From: Ferrimicrobium sp. | GTDB lineage: Bacteria > Actinomycetota > Acidimicrobiia > Acidimicrobiales > Acidimicrobiaceae | Direction of reading: 5' to 3' | Assembly: GCF_027319265.1 (NCBI RefSeq) | Contig: NZ_DAHVNP010000033.1 | Location: 1 to 33,660, forward strand | DNA length: 33,660 nt | In this document: in pieces, positions 24,024-31,602 of the stretch | Numbering within the stretch: position 1 is the stretch's first letter | Layout: each line of letters starts with the position of its first letter | Translations under genes and position numbers: made by a program | Notes under the pieces: generated by a model | The model's input: only the letters and a program-made list of their open reading frames with translations | Told to the model about the DNA's origin: nothing | Database searches by the model: none

Positions 24024-24901
24024 CAAGGCGTTCTCCTGAACCAGCGGCTCGACGTGCTGGTGAGCTGGGTCGGGCCTTGTTGCTCATGTACCCGAATAAT
24101 CATGATCGTTACGTTATCGGGTGCTCCACGATAGATGGCCAACTTGTTCAATTCCTCGACCACATTCGCGACCTGGGCCATCGCATCGCCAACCTCGTCA
24201 TAGAGCGCCTGGACCATCTCCTGCGGTGAGATGAGATCCCACAGCCCGTCTGAGCAGAGGACCAACACGTCACCCGTAGTTAGCTGCCGTTGGGTAACAT
24301 CAGGTGAGATGGCGAGCTCTCTGCCCAGGCACCGCGTAAGTACCGAACGCGCTGGGTGACTCGCGGCTTCGGCTGGAGAGATCAGCCCTCGTCGCATCAT
24401 CTCCCCCACCTGAGAATGATCACTCGTGAGTTGTTCGACCTTGCGTCCACGGATGAGGTAGCACCGCGAGTCACCGACATGTGCCACGAGGGCGGTGTCT
24501 GACGAGATGGCCAGTGCTGTCAGGGTGGTGGCCATGCCGTTGTTATGACAACGCAGCGCCTCATCGAGGACTGCTTGATTGGCCAGTCGAAATGCGTTTC
24601 GCAGTCGGTTCTTGATCGATTTCTCCGACGACGTGCGCCAAGTGGCTACAGCCGTCTCAACCGCAAGACGACTTGCCACCTCACCGGCATCGTGTCCACC
24701 GAGACCATCCGCCACAAGGAACAAAACGCCGCCAACTGTCTCCTGGTCTTCTACTGCAGCGGCATAGTCCTCGTTCGCCTCCCGCACCAGACCGCGATCC
24801 GATCGCAGGCTCCAGGTCAAACCTGCACCAGCACCCGACGCACGCAACAGACCATTGCCCCGCAGACGCGGTTCCCCAGACCAATCCGACATCTGAGCCA
24901 T
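24023..24901 (-). CDS. PP2C-family protein Ser/Thr phosphatase
   Basis: Protein of 292 aa with PP2C motifs: SDRGLVREANEDYAAAV (metal Asp after REANED), LFLVADGLGGHDAGEVAS, ALVAHVGDSRCYLIRG, LTSDHSQVGEMM, CLGRE and VLVLCSDGLWDLISPQEM, with RGAPDNVTIMIIRV at the end. No membrane segment, so it is soluble (PstP-like but without its helix). The ATG at 24901 has GAGGAG four bases upstream; alternatives at 24913 and 24892 are less favourable. It heads the phosphatase-kinase-GlnA-like unit. Confidence 0.93.
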   Translation of the reverse strand: MAQMSDWSGEPRLRGNGLLRASGAGAGLTWSLRSDRGLVREANEDYAAAVEDQETVGGVLFLVADGLGGHDAGEVASRLAVETAVATWRTSSEKSIKNRLRNAFRLANQAVLDEALRCHNNGMATTLTALAISSDTALVAHVGDSRCYLIRGRKVEQLTSDHSQVGEMMRRGLISPAEAASHPARSVLTRCLGRELAISPDVTQRQLTTGDVLVLCSDGLWDLISPQEMVQALYDEVGDAMAQVANVVEELNKLAIYRGAPDNVTIMIIRVHEQQGPTQLTSTSSRWFRRTP

Positions 24902-24980
24902 ACGACTCCTCAACTCGTGACCATCGACGAGGCAAACGAAGCGCCACCATCGGCATCATACTCCATCACTCATCATTATC

Positions 24981-25015
24981 GTCGGTCAAGCCACCCGCCG
25001 GGCGGCTTGACCGAC
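24981..25015. terminator. Strong hairpin after the permease gene
   Basis: Arms GTCGGTCAAGCC (24981-24992) and its exact complement (25004-25015) form a 12-bp stem with an 11-base GC-rich loop. It lies between the permease stop (25072) and the phosphatase start (24901), so it may end permease transcription. There is no clear T-tract on either side, so factor-independent termination is not certain. Confidence 0.5.
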
Positions 25016-25025
25016 TAGCGCCATA

Positions 25026-25039
25026 GCGGTAGCTACCGC
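25026..25039. repeat. 14-bp perfect palindrome
   Basis: GCGGTAGCTACCGC is self-complementary without a spacer. It lies between the hairpin at 24981 and the permease stop. It could be a protein-binding site or part of a larger structured 3' end. No function can be assigned. Confidence 0.6.
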
Positions 25040-25071
25040 CCAACATTCGCCTTGCTACTCGACGGACGCTA

Positions 25072-26622
25072 TCAGACAGCTGATCGCAGCCGCTCCTCAT
25101 GGATGCTCTTGGCATGGGTGCGCATCGGGTTCAGCAGCACCCAAAGAAAGCCGGCAGCCACCCATACCCCTACGATAATGATGGCCTTGATCGCGTCGGT
25201 CGCTCCGCTTCCACCACCAGCAATCGCAAGGTAGACCACACCGGCTAACTCGACAATATTCATCAACAGCCCGAGACCAGGAACGATCTTGTGCTTCACA
25301 AGGTGCGTATCGTGACGAGATGCGAACGCCACCAACGTGATCGCGCAGGTAATCCCATAGACCAAGAAGGTACCAATATTCGAGGCCAGCGTGATCTGGG
25401 TGAGGTTATCGACCGTGTGGACGCCATAGATCCCGATCAAGGCGGAGACGCCAGCGAGGATCCAAACACCTGCCGCCGGCGTGGCGAACTTGCCATGGAG
25501 GATACCGAGCAAGGATGGGAGTTCCTTGTCTCTTGCCATGGAGTACGAGAGGCGTACGGCCGTATTCATGCAGGCCAAGGTCGTGCCGAGAAGTGCGAGT
25601 AGCACCGTGAAGGCCACCACTAGCGCGACCGCCTCCCCTCCACCGCCAAAGAGTCGATCCACAACATTGGTCACCAGTGTGCCAATCGGCGCAGAGTCAT
25701 TCCCGGCCGCTGCATAAGGTGCTCCGTGGACGCCTGCCATGGTTGCCTTGCCAAGCACGAAATCACTCGAAAAGTATTCAAGCAGGTAACAGAAACCTCC
25801 CTGAATCGCCAGGGCGATCAGTACCCCTCGTTGGATATCCCGCTCGGGCTTCATGGCCTCTGCTCCGAGTGAGGTGATGGACTCGAAACCCACCAACAAC
25901 AGAATCGCGATGGTTGACTGATAGAGGAGGTTGATAAAATCGTGAGGCAGCAGCACCCCTCCAGCATTCGGCTGGACATACCCGGCATGCGGGTAACTGA
26001 TCCGGTAGACGATGAAAATCGCGCTGATGGCGACCAGCGTCACGATCTGCACCACGTTGATCCCAAGGGCCACCATGGTCGAGCCAGTGATGCCACGATA
26101 GGCGACATAGCCTACCAAAGCCGACGATACGATAGCGATCAATGAAAGAACGGGCCAACCTAGTTGGCTCCCATGATCGAGGTCGGACCAGATGTAGCCA
26201 ACGATGGTGGCGATGAAGGCGATCATGATCCCGGGGTAGATCCAATAGTACAGATGACTGATCCAGCCAAAGGCCAGTTTGGCCGGGCGTGCCAGTCGGC
26301 GATGCAGCTCTGATCTCTTGTCGAGAAAAGCAGCCTCTGCAAAATAGTAGGTTGATCCGGTGCCCGCATTCGGGTAGATCTTGGCAAGTTGCGAGTAACT
26401 CCAGGCGGTGAACATCGCCAATACGAATGCGAAGAGCAACCCGGTCCACATCGCAGACCCGGTGGCAGCACCATGGTTGGTCTGGGCAGCTTGCTCTTGA
26501 AACGTTGTCCACAGAAATGCGCCTGGAGCGATAAGGGCCATTCCATTAACGGTTACTCCCGTCAACGACAGTGACCGTTTGAACTCCGGTGACGAGCCCG
26601 GTGGACCTAGATCCGGTGACAT
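25072..26622 (-). CDS. APC-superfamily amino-acid permease
   Basis: Protein of 516 aa with about 12 hydrophobic segments. The first has SLSLTGVTVNGMALIAPGAF, resembling the conserved first helix of APC transporters. Later parts include GFESITSLGAEAMKPERDIQ, the APC motif in helix 6-7. The C-terminus is basic and cytoplasmic. ATG at 26622 with AAGGGG eight bases upstream. It would import (or exchange) amino acids or amines across the membrane; the substrate is unknown. Twelve-base direct repeats lie just upstream. Confidence 0.9.
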   Translation of the reverse strand: MSPDLGPPGSSPEFKRSLSLTGVTVNGMALIAPGAFLWTTFQEQAAQTNHGAATGSAMWTGLLFAFVLAMFTAWSYSQLAKIYPNAGTGSTYYFAEAAFLDKRSELHRRLARPAKLAFGWISHLYYWIYPGIMIAFIATIVGYIWSDLDHGSQLGWPVLSLIAIVSSALVGYVAYRGITGSTMVALGINVVQIVTLVAISAIFIVYRISYPHAGYVQPNAGGVLLPHDFINLLYQSTIAILLLVGFESITSLGAEAMKPERDIQRGVLIALAIQGGFCYLLEYFSSDFVLGKATMAGVHGAPYAAAGNDSAPIGTLVTNVVDRLFGGGGEAVALVVAFTVLLALLGTTLACMNTAVRLSYSMARDKELPSLLGILHGKFATPAAGVWILAGVSALIGIYGVHTVDNLTQITLASNIGTFLVYGITCAITLVAFASRHDTHLVKHKIVPGLGLLMNIVELAGVVYLAIAGGGSGATDAIKAIIIVGVWVAAGFLWVLLNPMRTHAKSIHEERLRSAV

Positions 26623-27065
26623 TGTTTTTCCCCTTCCCCCCCAACACCGCGTTGAGGTTTGCGCCGATCCTACTCATCCGTTGTTACACCGATGTTTCAG
26701 CTCAATGAAGCGTTGTTACACCACCGAAAGCACTGCGATGACGCAGCGGCTGGCTAGCTAGCGAGAACCGAGGTACTTCTGTCACCCGAAGAGGATGGCA
26801 CTCGAAGCAGGTCCCATCCTCTTGTCCTCAGCAGGAGTACTGCGACATGACTACAAGAGATCCGCATAAGGAGCGAACAACAAGCTCGTTTGCTCGCTAA
26901 CGGGCCTGATCTTCTCCTATCTCGGGGTTGGGCAGATGCTCGACCAACGTCCCATCGGTCATGGCAAAGGTGCCACACCTATCGCGGGCCCACCAGAGGG
27001 AGGGCGAACGAGAACTCGCTCGCGCCAGGCGCCGGAGCCACGTGTGCCGAGATCCACCCAGTGCA
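26623..27065. other. Intergenic region upstream of the permease
   Basis: Apart from the direct repeats and a GCTAGCTAGC self-complementary patch near 26752, I see no gene. Three short plus-strand frames (around 26890-27147) overlap the end of the next gene and look spurious. The permease promoter on the minus strand should be in this stretch. Confidence 0.4.
26679..26722. promoter_or_regulatory. Two 12-bp direct repeats upstream of the permease
   Basis: CGTTGTTACACC occurs at 26679-26690 and again at 26711-26722, start-to-start 32 bases (about three helical turns). The second copy continues as GTTAC-N6-GAAAG, close to the GTNAC-N6-GNAAC boxes of GlnR-type nitrogen regulators; the first does not fit as well. 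Regulation of the permease is plausible but unproven. Confidence 0.4.
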
Positions 27066-27374
27066 TCACTGGACATCGATCAGGAATATTCGTTCGTCAA
27101 AACCACCGTGCGTTCTACGTTTGGTGACCCGTAGTGCTTCAAGCTGATCCCAGGTCGCATGGTGCGATCCTAGGAGTGCATGAATCACCTCAAGTATGTC
27201 ACTGAGCTCCTCAAGGCAGGGGTCATCAAGGTACTCGCTTATCTCCTCTTGTAGCTTTTGCCGCAACGCCAACGTCATCTCTGACTCGCGTAGAACCCGA
27301 GTAACCGCATGCCTCCCACTTGCATCAATGATCGTGGGCACGTTATCGCGTACCAGTTTGGGAGCATCACGCAT
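27066..27374 (-). CDS. MazG/PRA-PH-like nucleoside-phosphate pyrophosphohydrolase
   Basis: Protein of 102 aa. The family signature is visible: KLVRDNVPTIID at the start, KLQEEISEYLDDPCLEELSDILEVIHAL (acidic helix pair binding Mg2+, with the EExxE...ELxDxxE pattern) and HGGFDERIFL at the end. Such proteins hydrolyse noncanonical or excess nucleoside triphosphates (house-cleaning) and are often mis-called phosphoribosyl-ATP pyrophosphatase. ATG at 27374. It stands alone. Confidence 0.8.
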   Translation of the reverse strand: MRDAPKLVRDNVPTIIDASGRHAVTRVLRESEMTLALRQKLQEEISEYLDDPCLEELSDILEVIHALLGSHHATWDQLEALRVTKRRTHGGFDERIFLIDVQ

Positions 27375-28522
27375 CAGCGACCCGCCAATCGGTACCCATT
27401 ATCGTCGCCACCAGTCTCACCTCACGCCCACCAATCCTGCCAGACCTGACCGCACCTGTATCGACATCGCCAGCGCCGCGCCTCTCCCTACCACCTGATG
27501 GTAGCAAATCCTGAACGTCACCGCACCAACACCAGCTAGCTAAGCATCGCCGTACGGGAAGGGCGACGTCGGTTGCGGCACCAGCGAATACCCCTGGCCC
27601 GGTCGTGACACCCGATAGGCTAGCGTCCCGCCTGACGCACACGAAATCAACGACTTCGCACTAGCTGTTCTAGCAAGGGCAGCACCACCAGCGCGCGAGG
27701 TACCATCTAGTCCGTCAGTGGCGCGTGCCGCCCTGCGGTGGACCACTCCAATGGTGCTGGAGCGATCGGTGGACTCGTGCCGTGTCCACCCCATCGTCGC
27801 CTGGAGACTTAGACGAACCCCGGACAGATCCTATTCACCGGCCTACTCGGCACGATAATCCCGGATCTGCTACCTCGCAGAGCTCATGGCGCACGATCGT
27901 CTTGGGTGCCACATCGCTCGGACCTTTTTTGGAAGACTTGATGCGAGCGTAGCCCCGGCGACAGAGGAACGAACCCACATCATTCGCGCTCCTGAGCGAC
28001 GTTGTAGGCGGTTGACTTCAACCGGAGACTGGCCCCGCGCTGTCGCGGCAGTGACCGACTACTGCAACATGGCAGTTGCTAACCGCACCGGCAACGAACC
28101 TCGCCTCCGATCCCATCACTACGCAAGCAAAGCCACCGGTCGCCAACACGCAGCGGCGAGATCCAACTTTGATCCTTGATCAATGCAACATGCCAGCCGT
28201 CTTCTCCAATCGGCACTCAACACAACGATCAGCGACGCAGGGAACCCTGCCCAAGGACAGCAAGAAGGACCCACCTATCAGCTCAGTGGTAACCGTAAGA
28301 GCAGCCGGGCTGAACATACGTCCATTCATTCCATTAATTGGTGAGGTTCCTAGTAGCTTATTATCACAAGAACCGATCACCCATATCATAAAAGCGAATA
28401 GCTATCTGTATCACTATTTGCGATCTCATTTATCCATCACTGTGATCGTATTTTTGCTCACCTGTGTCGACACCAACAAGAACCCCCGCTACCAACCCCA
28501 ACGACAGTTCGAACCAAAACGA
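27375..28522. other. Long stretch without a supportable gene
   Basis: Several open frames overlap here (for example 27367-27642 minus, 28076-28570 plus, 28180-28389 minus) but none shows a domain, ribosome-binding site or consistent codon bias. A small stem CTACCA-N5-TGGTAG lies at 27488-27504. The stretch could hold eroded genes. I see no tRNA, CRISPR or insertion-sequence ends. Confidence 0.35.
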
Positions 28523-28556
28523 AGAGCCAGACGACGTTCCCACGTCGTCTGGCTCT
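28523..28556. terminator. Perfect 15-bp terminator hairpin
   Basis: AGAGCCAGACGACGT (28523-28537) and its exact complement (28542-28556) flank the loop TCCC. It is 50 bases after the small gene at 28606-28761. On the minus strand it is followed by a T-rich TTCGTTTTGG, making a good factor-independent terminator for that gene; on the plus strand the tail is CTCTCTCG. Confidence 0.85.
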
Positions 28557-28605
28557 CTCTCGATCTCTAACTGAGCACTCATCGCTCAGCACCGTCAATA
28601 CCTGT

Positions 28606-28761
28606 TCAGCAACCCTTTGCGTTACGCTCCGACATCAAGTACGCCGAGAGGACCTCGGAGCGTCGGGCACTCTGACCACTCACGCTCTGACCGATACTCT
28701 CAAGCTGCATCGACCCTCGGCGAGTCATACGATGACCTAGATTAAACTCAGTGAACCTCAT
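28606..28761 (-). CDS. Small gene encoding a 51-residue protein of unknown function
   Basis: The frame from ATG at 28761 to TGA at 28606 encodes 51 aa. It starts MRFTEFNLGHRM, has a central MQLESIGQSVSGQSARR and ends SAYLMSERNAKGC. The ribosome-binding site is excellent: GGAGG eight bases before the ATG. Upstream on the same strand TATACT (28819-28814) with a TG two bases before it is an extended -10 promoter, giving a leader of about 46 bases. The 15-bp hairpin terminator follows the stop by about 50 bases. Promoter, RBS, ORF and terminator form a complete unit in about 300 bp. The protein is polar, has no membrane helix and ends in a lone cysteine. I recognise no family. A RiPP precursor, a small regulator or a dual-function RNA are possibilities only. 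Confidence 0.6.
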   Translation of the reverse strand: MRFTEFNLGHRMTRRGSMQLESIGQSVSGQSARRSEVLSAYLMSERNAKGC

Positions 28762-28813
28762 TGTTCAATCCTCCATTTCCTTAGGACTAATTCCTACTAC
28801 TTCTTCGTCATTA

Positions 28814-28819
28814 AGTATA
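28814..28819 (-). promoter_or_regulatory. Extended -10 promoter of the 51-aa gene
   Basis: On the minus strand TTGC-TATACT reads as an extended -10 element (TGnTATACT). No good -35 is visible 17 bases further up (GAATAA). The predicted start of transcription is about 46 bases before the ATG at 28761. Confidence 0.5.
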
Positions 28820-29076
28820 GCAAGATTGAGCGGTATTTATTCCCCACATTTTGGGTGTCTTGCACGCAGCAGTCCCCCACAAACAGCGCTCCCCCAATGA
28901 GAACATCAGGTGATCAAGAACGCCTCGATTGGTCATCGGGAACTCACACTCTCTGACCAGCCAGAGGCCAAACGTGTCCGTGCAGTCTACCCGGCGTTGC
29001 CAGGGCAGACGAAGCCCTATGGCGACGCCTCGCGACGTCGATGCGCACCACACAACGACTCCCTACACAACAACGA

Positions 29077-29094
29077 TACCCAGGGAGGTAGACT
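29077..29094 (+). promoter_or_regulatory. Leaderless promoter with CsoR/CstR-like site before DsrE gene
   Basis: TAGACT (29089-29094) lies 6 bases before the ATG at 29101. Immediately upstream and overlapping it is TACCCAGGGAGGTA, with TACC/GGTA ends and a C/G-rich middle, resembling the TACCC-N4/5-GGGTA operators of CsoR/CstR regulators and the perfect one at 1725. GGGAGG within it could alternatively serve as a ribosome-binding site, though 13 bases from the ATG is far. Confidence 0.4.
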
Positions 29095-29100
29095 GGCTCC

Positions 29101-29442
29101 ATGGTAAAAATAGCATTTTGGATCACCGCTGGACCAGATCAAGTTGACAAAGCGATGTCCGGACTTCGACTCGCTCAACGACTGCGAGCCAATCGTGGCC
29201 AGGACGTTCGCGTCTATCTTTTCGGTCCCGGCGTCGCGCTCGGAGAATCTTCGATCCCCGCTGTGCTCGAGGTTCTGAGTGATCTACAGGAGTCAGAGGT
29301 ACCAGTACAGGCCTGCCCTGCCAACGTCACCCAGATGGGCCTCGACGAAAAAGTCCTCACTGGCCGAGGGATTGCTCTGGAGCCGGCAGGCAATATTATG
29401 ATCGAACTGGTTGAGAGCGGCTACCAGATCATTGGCGTCTAG
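29101..29442 (+). CDS. DsrE/DsrF-like small protein, second stand-alone copy
   Basis: Protein of 113 aa with DsrE-type strands: MVKIAFWITAGPDQVDKAM, VRVYLFGPGVALGE, VPVQACPANVTQMG (Cys at the family position) and the hydrophobic end YQIIGV. It is closest in layout to the DsrE protein at 1333 (both begin MVK, have VPVxAC and end in a short hydrophobic strand), so the two are probable paralogues. It is a single gene with its own promoter and a terminator hairpin 58 bases after the stop. Substrate unknown; persulfide relay or sensing is inferred. Confidence 0.8.
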   Translation: MVKIAFWITAGPDQVDKAMSGLRLAQRLRANRGQDVRVYLFGPGVALGESSIPAVLEVLSDLQESEVPVQACPANVTQMGLDEKVLTGRGIALEPAGNIMIELVESGYQIIGV

Positions 29443-29499
29443 CACTTCACAACGCCAACTCCGGGGACTCTGTCGCGGGTGACACACAGGAGGCCAGAG

Positions 29500-29529
29500 G
29501 ATCTACTGGATGCTTACCATCCGTAGATC
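29500..29529 (+). terminator. Terminator-like hairpin after the DsrE gene
   Basis: GATCTAC-T-GGATG pairs with CATCC-GTAGATC around the loop CTTAC: a 12-bp stem with one bulged T. It lies 58 bases after the DsrE stop and before the convergent PadR gene. No T-tract follows. Confidence 0.6.
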
Positions 29530-29603
29530 CCCCTGATCACAAGTCATCATAATCCCGCCAGCTACGTGCCGGTTTCTCGTACTGCCTGGGACAAAGGGTC
29601 GAG

Positions 29604-29642
29604 CTGGTGCTACCACCAGGAAATCCTCGATGGTAGCACCAG
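29604..29642 (-). terminator. Hairpin after the PadR gene
   Basis: CTGGTGCTACCA (29604-29615) is the exact inverse complement of 29631-29642, with a 15-base loop that can itself form three pairs. It begins 6 bases after the PadR stop on the minus strand and is followed by CTCGACCCTTTG. Probably the 3' end of that gene. Confidence 0.65.
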
Positions 29643-29647
29643 ACAAA

Positions 29648-29794
29648 CTAGTTGACGAGCTTACCGAGTAGGTTCTCGATAGTAGCAAGCCGCTCCTCGA
29701 CGGTTCTAACAGCAACCGGCTCGTTTAGCACAACCGACGATGCGGTCTCAGAGGTGGAGGACCCAGATCCCCCACAATTGCATTTGCAGGACAT
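29648..29794 (-). CDS. Possible separate 48-aa Cys-rich peptide from an internal start
   Basis: The in-frame ATG at 29794 within the PadR gene has a strong ribosome-binding site (AAGGGGGTG about 5 bases upstream), unlike the leaderless start of the full gene. It would give a 48-aa product beginning MSCKCNCGGSGSS with a C-terminal helix TVEERLATIENLLGKLVN. No stop separates it from the PadR part, so either a fusion, an internal translation start, or both products occur. Cys spacing CxCxC suggests metal binding. Confidence 0.4.
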   Translation of the reverse strand: MSCKCNCGGSGSSTSETASSVVLNEPVAVRTVEERLATIENLLGKLVN

Positions 29795-30238
29795 AATTTC
29801 ACCCCCTTCCCTCTCTTGGGTGTCGAGCTTTAGGTGCCCGACATGCGATTTGCCGACGACATCAAGAGCTGCCATTTTGGCGAGCAACCGAGCGAGCGTC
29901 GCCCCGGTGTACGTCAAACTGTTATTCCAACTTCTCAGCCGGTCTCTCCCTATCGCGGTCAGTTCGTAACGCCGACGATCAGGACCTCGCTCGCTTGCTT
30001 CATCGGTGACGGACAGGGCCCCGATGCGCGTGAGGTGAGCAAGGGTCTCATACAGTCGACCGCGACTCACCGTCCCAGTGACCAGACCCTCCTCCGCGAG
30101 CCAGTTGGCGATACCATAGCCATAACACGATGCCTCCATGCAGGCCACTAGGACCGCCGCCTCAAGCAACCCCTGGATTGGAGCACCCCTCGCCTCTCTA
30201 CGATTCCCAGAATCAAAGCAACCACAACTCCCGCACAT
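29648..30238 (-). CDS. PadR-family regulator with Cys-rich N-terminus and C-terminal extension
   Basis: Protein of 196 aa from ATG at 30238. It begins MCGSCGCF, an unusual CxxCxC cluster. Residues ~20-110 form a PadR winged helix (EASCYGYGIANWLAEEG, VSRGRLYETLAHLTRIGAL, GPDRRRYELTAIGRDRL). A helical stretch follows, then from residue 149 a tail beginning MSCKCNCGGSGSS and ending in the helix ERLATIENLLGKLV. The start is leaderless: TATAGT lies six bases before the ATG. It is divergent from the ArsR gene at 30351. The two Cys clusters suggest a metal- or sulfur-sensing role (inference). Confidence 0.75.
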   Translation of the reverse strand: MCGSCGCFDSGNRREARGAPIQGLLEAAVLVACMEASCYGYGIANWLAEEGLVTGTVSRGRLYETLAHLTRIGALSVTDEASERGPDRRRYELTAIGRDRLRSWNNSLTYTGATLARLLAKMAALDVVGKSHVGHLKLDTQEREGGEIMSCKCNCGGSGSSTSETASSVVLNEPVAVRTVEERLATIENLLGKLVN

Positions 30239-30318
30239 GATCACACTATATCCAGTCTGGAGCTAGCTCAGACCCTCTCGAACATGAATCCAACAAACTT
30301 CGTTCTCTCTATATATCG

Positions 30319-30343
30319 GTATATTTAGATTTCTATATATACT
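30319..30343 (+). promoter_or_regulatory. ArsR promoter and probable operator
   Basis: TATACT (30338-30343) is 7 bases before the ATG at 30351, again a leaderless arrangement. GTATAT (30319-30324) and ATATAC (30337-30342) form an inverted repeat with a 12-base spacer that covers the -10 box. Direct CTATATAT copies at 30309 and 30333 are also present. AT-rich inverted repeats over the -10 are typical ArsR/SmtB operators; autoregulation is inferred. Confidence 0.5.
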
Positions 30344-30350
30344 GGTAGCA

Positions 30351-30698
30351 ATGGAGCTCATCGAACAATCAGTTGAACCACAAAGCATCGAACTCGGAAC
30401 GCCACTTGCAAGAGACCAAACCATCGCCTTGGCGGAGTTATGCCAAGCGATCGGCGACCCTACCCGTCTCCGCATACTATCGTCGCTAGGCACTGCCTGC
30501 ATGCCGGTAGGAATGATTGCCCAGTCCACTGGACTTCGCCAACCCACCGTCTCACACCACCTACGTATTCTCCGCGACAGGGGCCTGGTGCGTCCCGAGC
30601 GACGCGGAACTTCTGTCTACTACTGCGCCGCAAGCGAGGAGTTGCAACCCACGCTACGCGCACTTCGCTCCCTACTGAGGGATACAGTTCGTTCATGA
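30351..30698 (+). CDS. ArsR/SmtB-family transcriptional regulator
   Basis: Protein of 115 aa. Winged-helix motifs: LCQAIGDPTRLRILSSLG, GLRQPTVSHHLRILRDRGLV (recognition helix) and ERRGTSVYYCAASEE (wing). Cysteines are C31 (before QAIGDPTRL), C50 and C92, so a thiol- or metal-sensing site is possible. I see no CxCxxC metal box of ArsR/CadC. It is divergent from the PadR gene and upstream of small Cys-containing genes, which may be targets. Confidence 0.88.
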   Translation: MELIEQSVEPQSIELGTPLARDQTIALAELCQAIGDPTRLRILSSLGTACMPVGMIAQSTGLRQPTVSHHLRILRDRGLVRPERRGTSVYYCAASEELQPTLRALRSLLRDTVRS

Positions 30699-30908
30699 GC
30701 ATCCACCACGGCGACGCACAAGGAGCAATCAGGCCACTTTGGATCGCTCCGTCAATATCGCGACTGGCTATCGACGCAAGTGGCACGCAGTCACCACCGA
30801 CCCAGTTCAGGCAAGGAGCATCATATTGATTACGCAAACGACAAAATCGCAACCGATCCTAGTAGGCGGGTGCCCTACAGCAATTGATCAGATCCGAAGG
30901 CTTGAGGC

Positions 30909-31295
30909 ATGTCAATCATCCGCTTCTCGGTAATCCAAATAGGCACATCAACTGTCTCCATGCAGAACAACAATCGAACACGTCGCAAAAGACTGCGAGA
31001 ACCTAATGGCCCAACTATGAACATACTCCCATGGCCACCAGTTTTCGTCATGCCCGCAATGCTCGCCATAGCCATTCTCGTGGTCCTCAAAGGAACCTCA
31101 TGCACTATGCCATTTTCAGGTAGAATGGGCCAACCTACCAGAGATCGTGATACAACAACAGACCGGATCTCCACCGATACGCTCGACCCATTCATAACCC
31201 TACGTGAACGGCTCGCCAATGGATCACGAAGCATCGAAGAATACACAAAGCGTCTGGAAACCCTCATTCGCTCTGCGCCCTATTATCCGATGTGA
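30909..31295 (+). CDS. Small membrane protein with a C-terminal SHOCT domain
   Basis: Protein of up to 128 aa. A basic N-terminus (RTRRKRLREP) precedes one membrane helix (VFVMPAMLAIAILVVL). At about residues 92-120 lies DPFITLRERLANGSRSIEEY, the SHOCT motif (short C-terminal domain found on oligomerising or membrane proteins). Start uncertain: ATG at 30909 has GAAGG eight bases upstream, but an ATG at 31017 directly before the helix is possible. Function unknown. Confidence 0.6.
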   Translation: MSIIRFSVIQIGTSTVSMQNNNRTRRKRLREPNGPTMNILPWPPVFVMPAMLAIAILVVLKGTSCTMPFSGRMGQPTRDRDTTTDRISTDTLDPFITLRERLANGSRSIEEYTKRLETLIRSAPYYPM

Positions 31296-31403
31296 TAATC
31301 AACGGCAACACGGCGGCACCGACATAGTAATGAGAGGCGTAAGGTGATCAATATAGGATAATATAGTATTCTTTCACATCCCAATACACTGATATATAAA
31401 AGA

Positions 31404-31586
31404 TCAGCGTCGTGCCCAAAGAAGTCCATTCAGTCGTGTCCCCAACCCCATATAGGTCAATGGGAGGAGGTACAGATTACGACATTGATCACTCTCGCAG
31501 ATATGGATATAAGCAATCAACACTCCAATAACCGCCACACTGGCCAAGATGAGCCATCGCACTACTAAAAAACAACCGCAACACAA
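31404..31586 (-). CDS. Possible small single-helix membrane protein
   Basis: Frame of 60 aa from TTG at 31586 (alternative GTG at 31562, 52 aa). It reads CCGCF near the start, then a helix LILASVAVIGVLIAYIHI, then a short loop with two Cys (CESDQC) and LYLLPLTYMG. No good ribosome-binding site. It is divergent from the gene at 31629. The helix and Cys pair support a real product, but the evidence is thin. Confidence 0.4.
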   Translation of the reverse strand: MCCGCFLVVRWLILASVAVIGVLIAYIHICESDQCRNLYLLPLTYMGLGTRLNGLLWARR

Positions 31587-31602
31587 TTAATATTCGCGTC
31601 TC

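Noticed and set aside
27375-28522. Possible insertion sequence, CRISPR or tRNA in the long gene-poor stretch
   Set aside because: No terminal inverted repeats, repeat-spacer pattern or cloverleaf was found by reading.
28076-28570. 164-codon plus-strand frame ending in the hairpin
   Set aside because: It runs through the perfect terminator stem and has no RBS or domain; it is a shadow frame.
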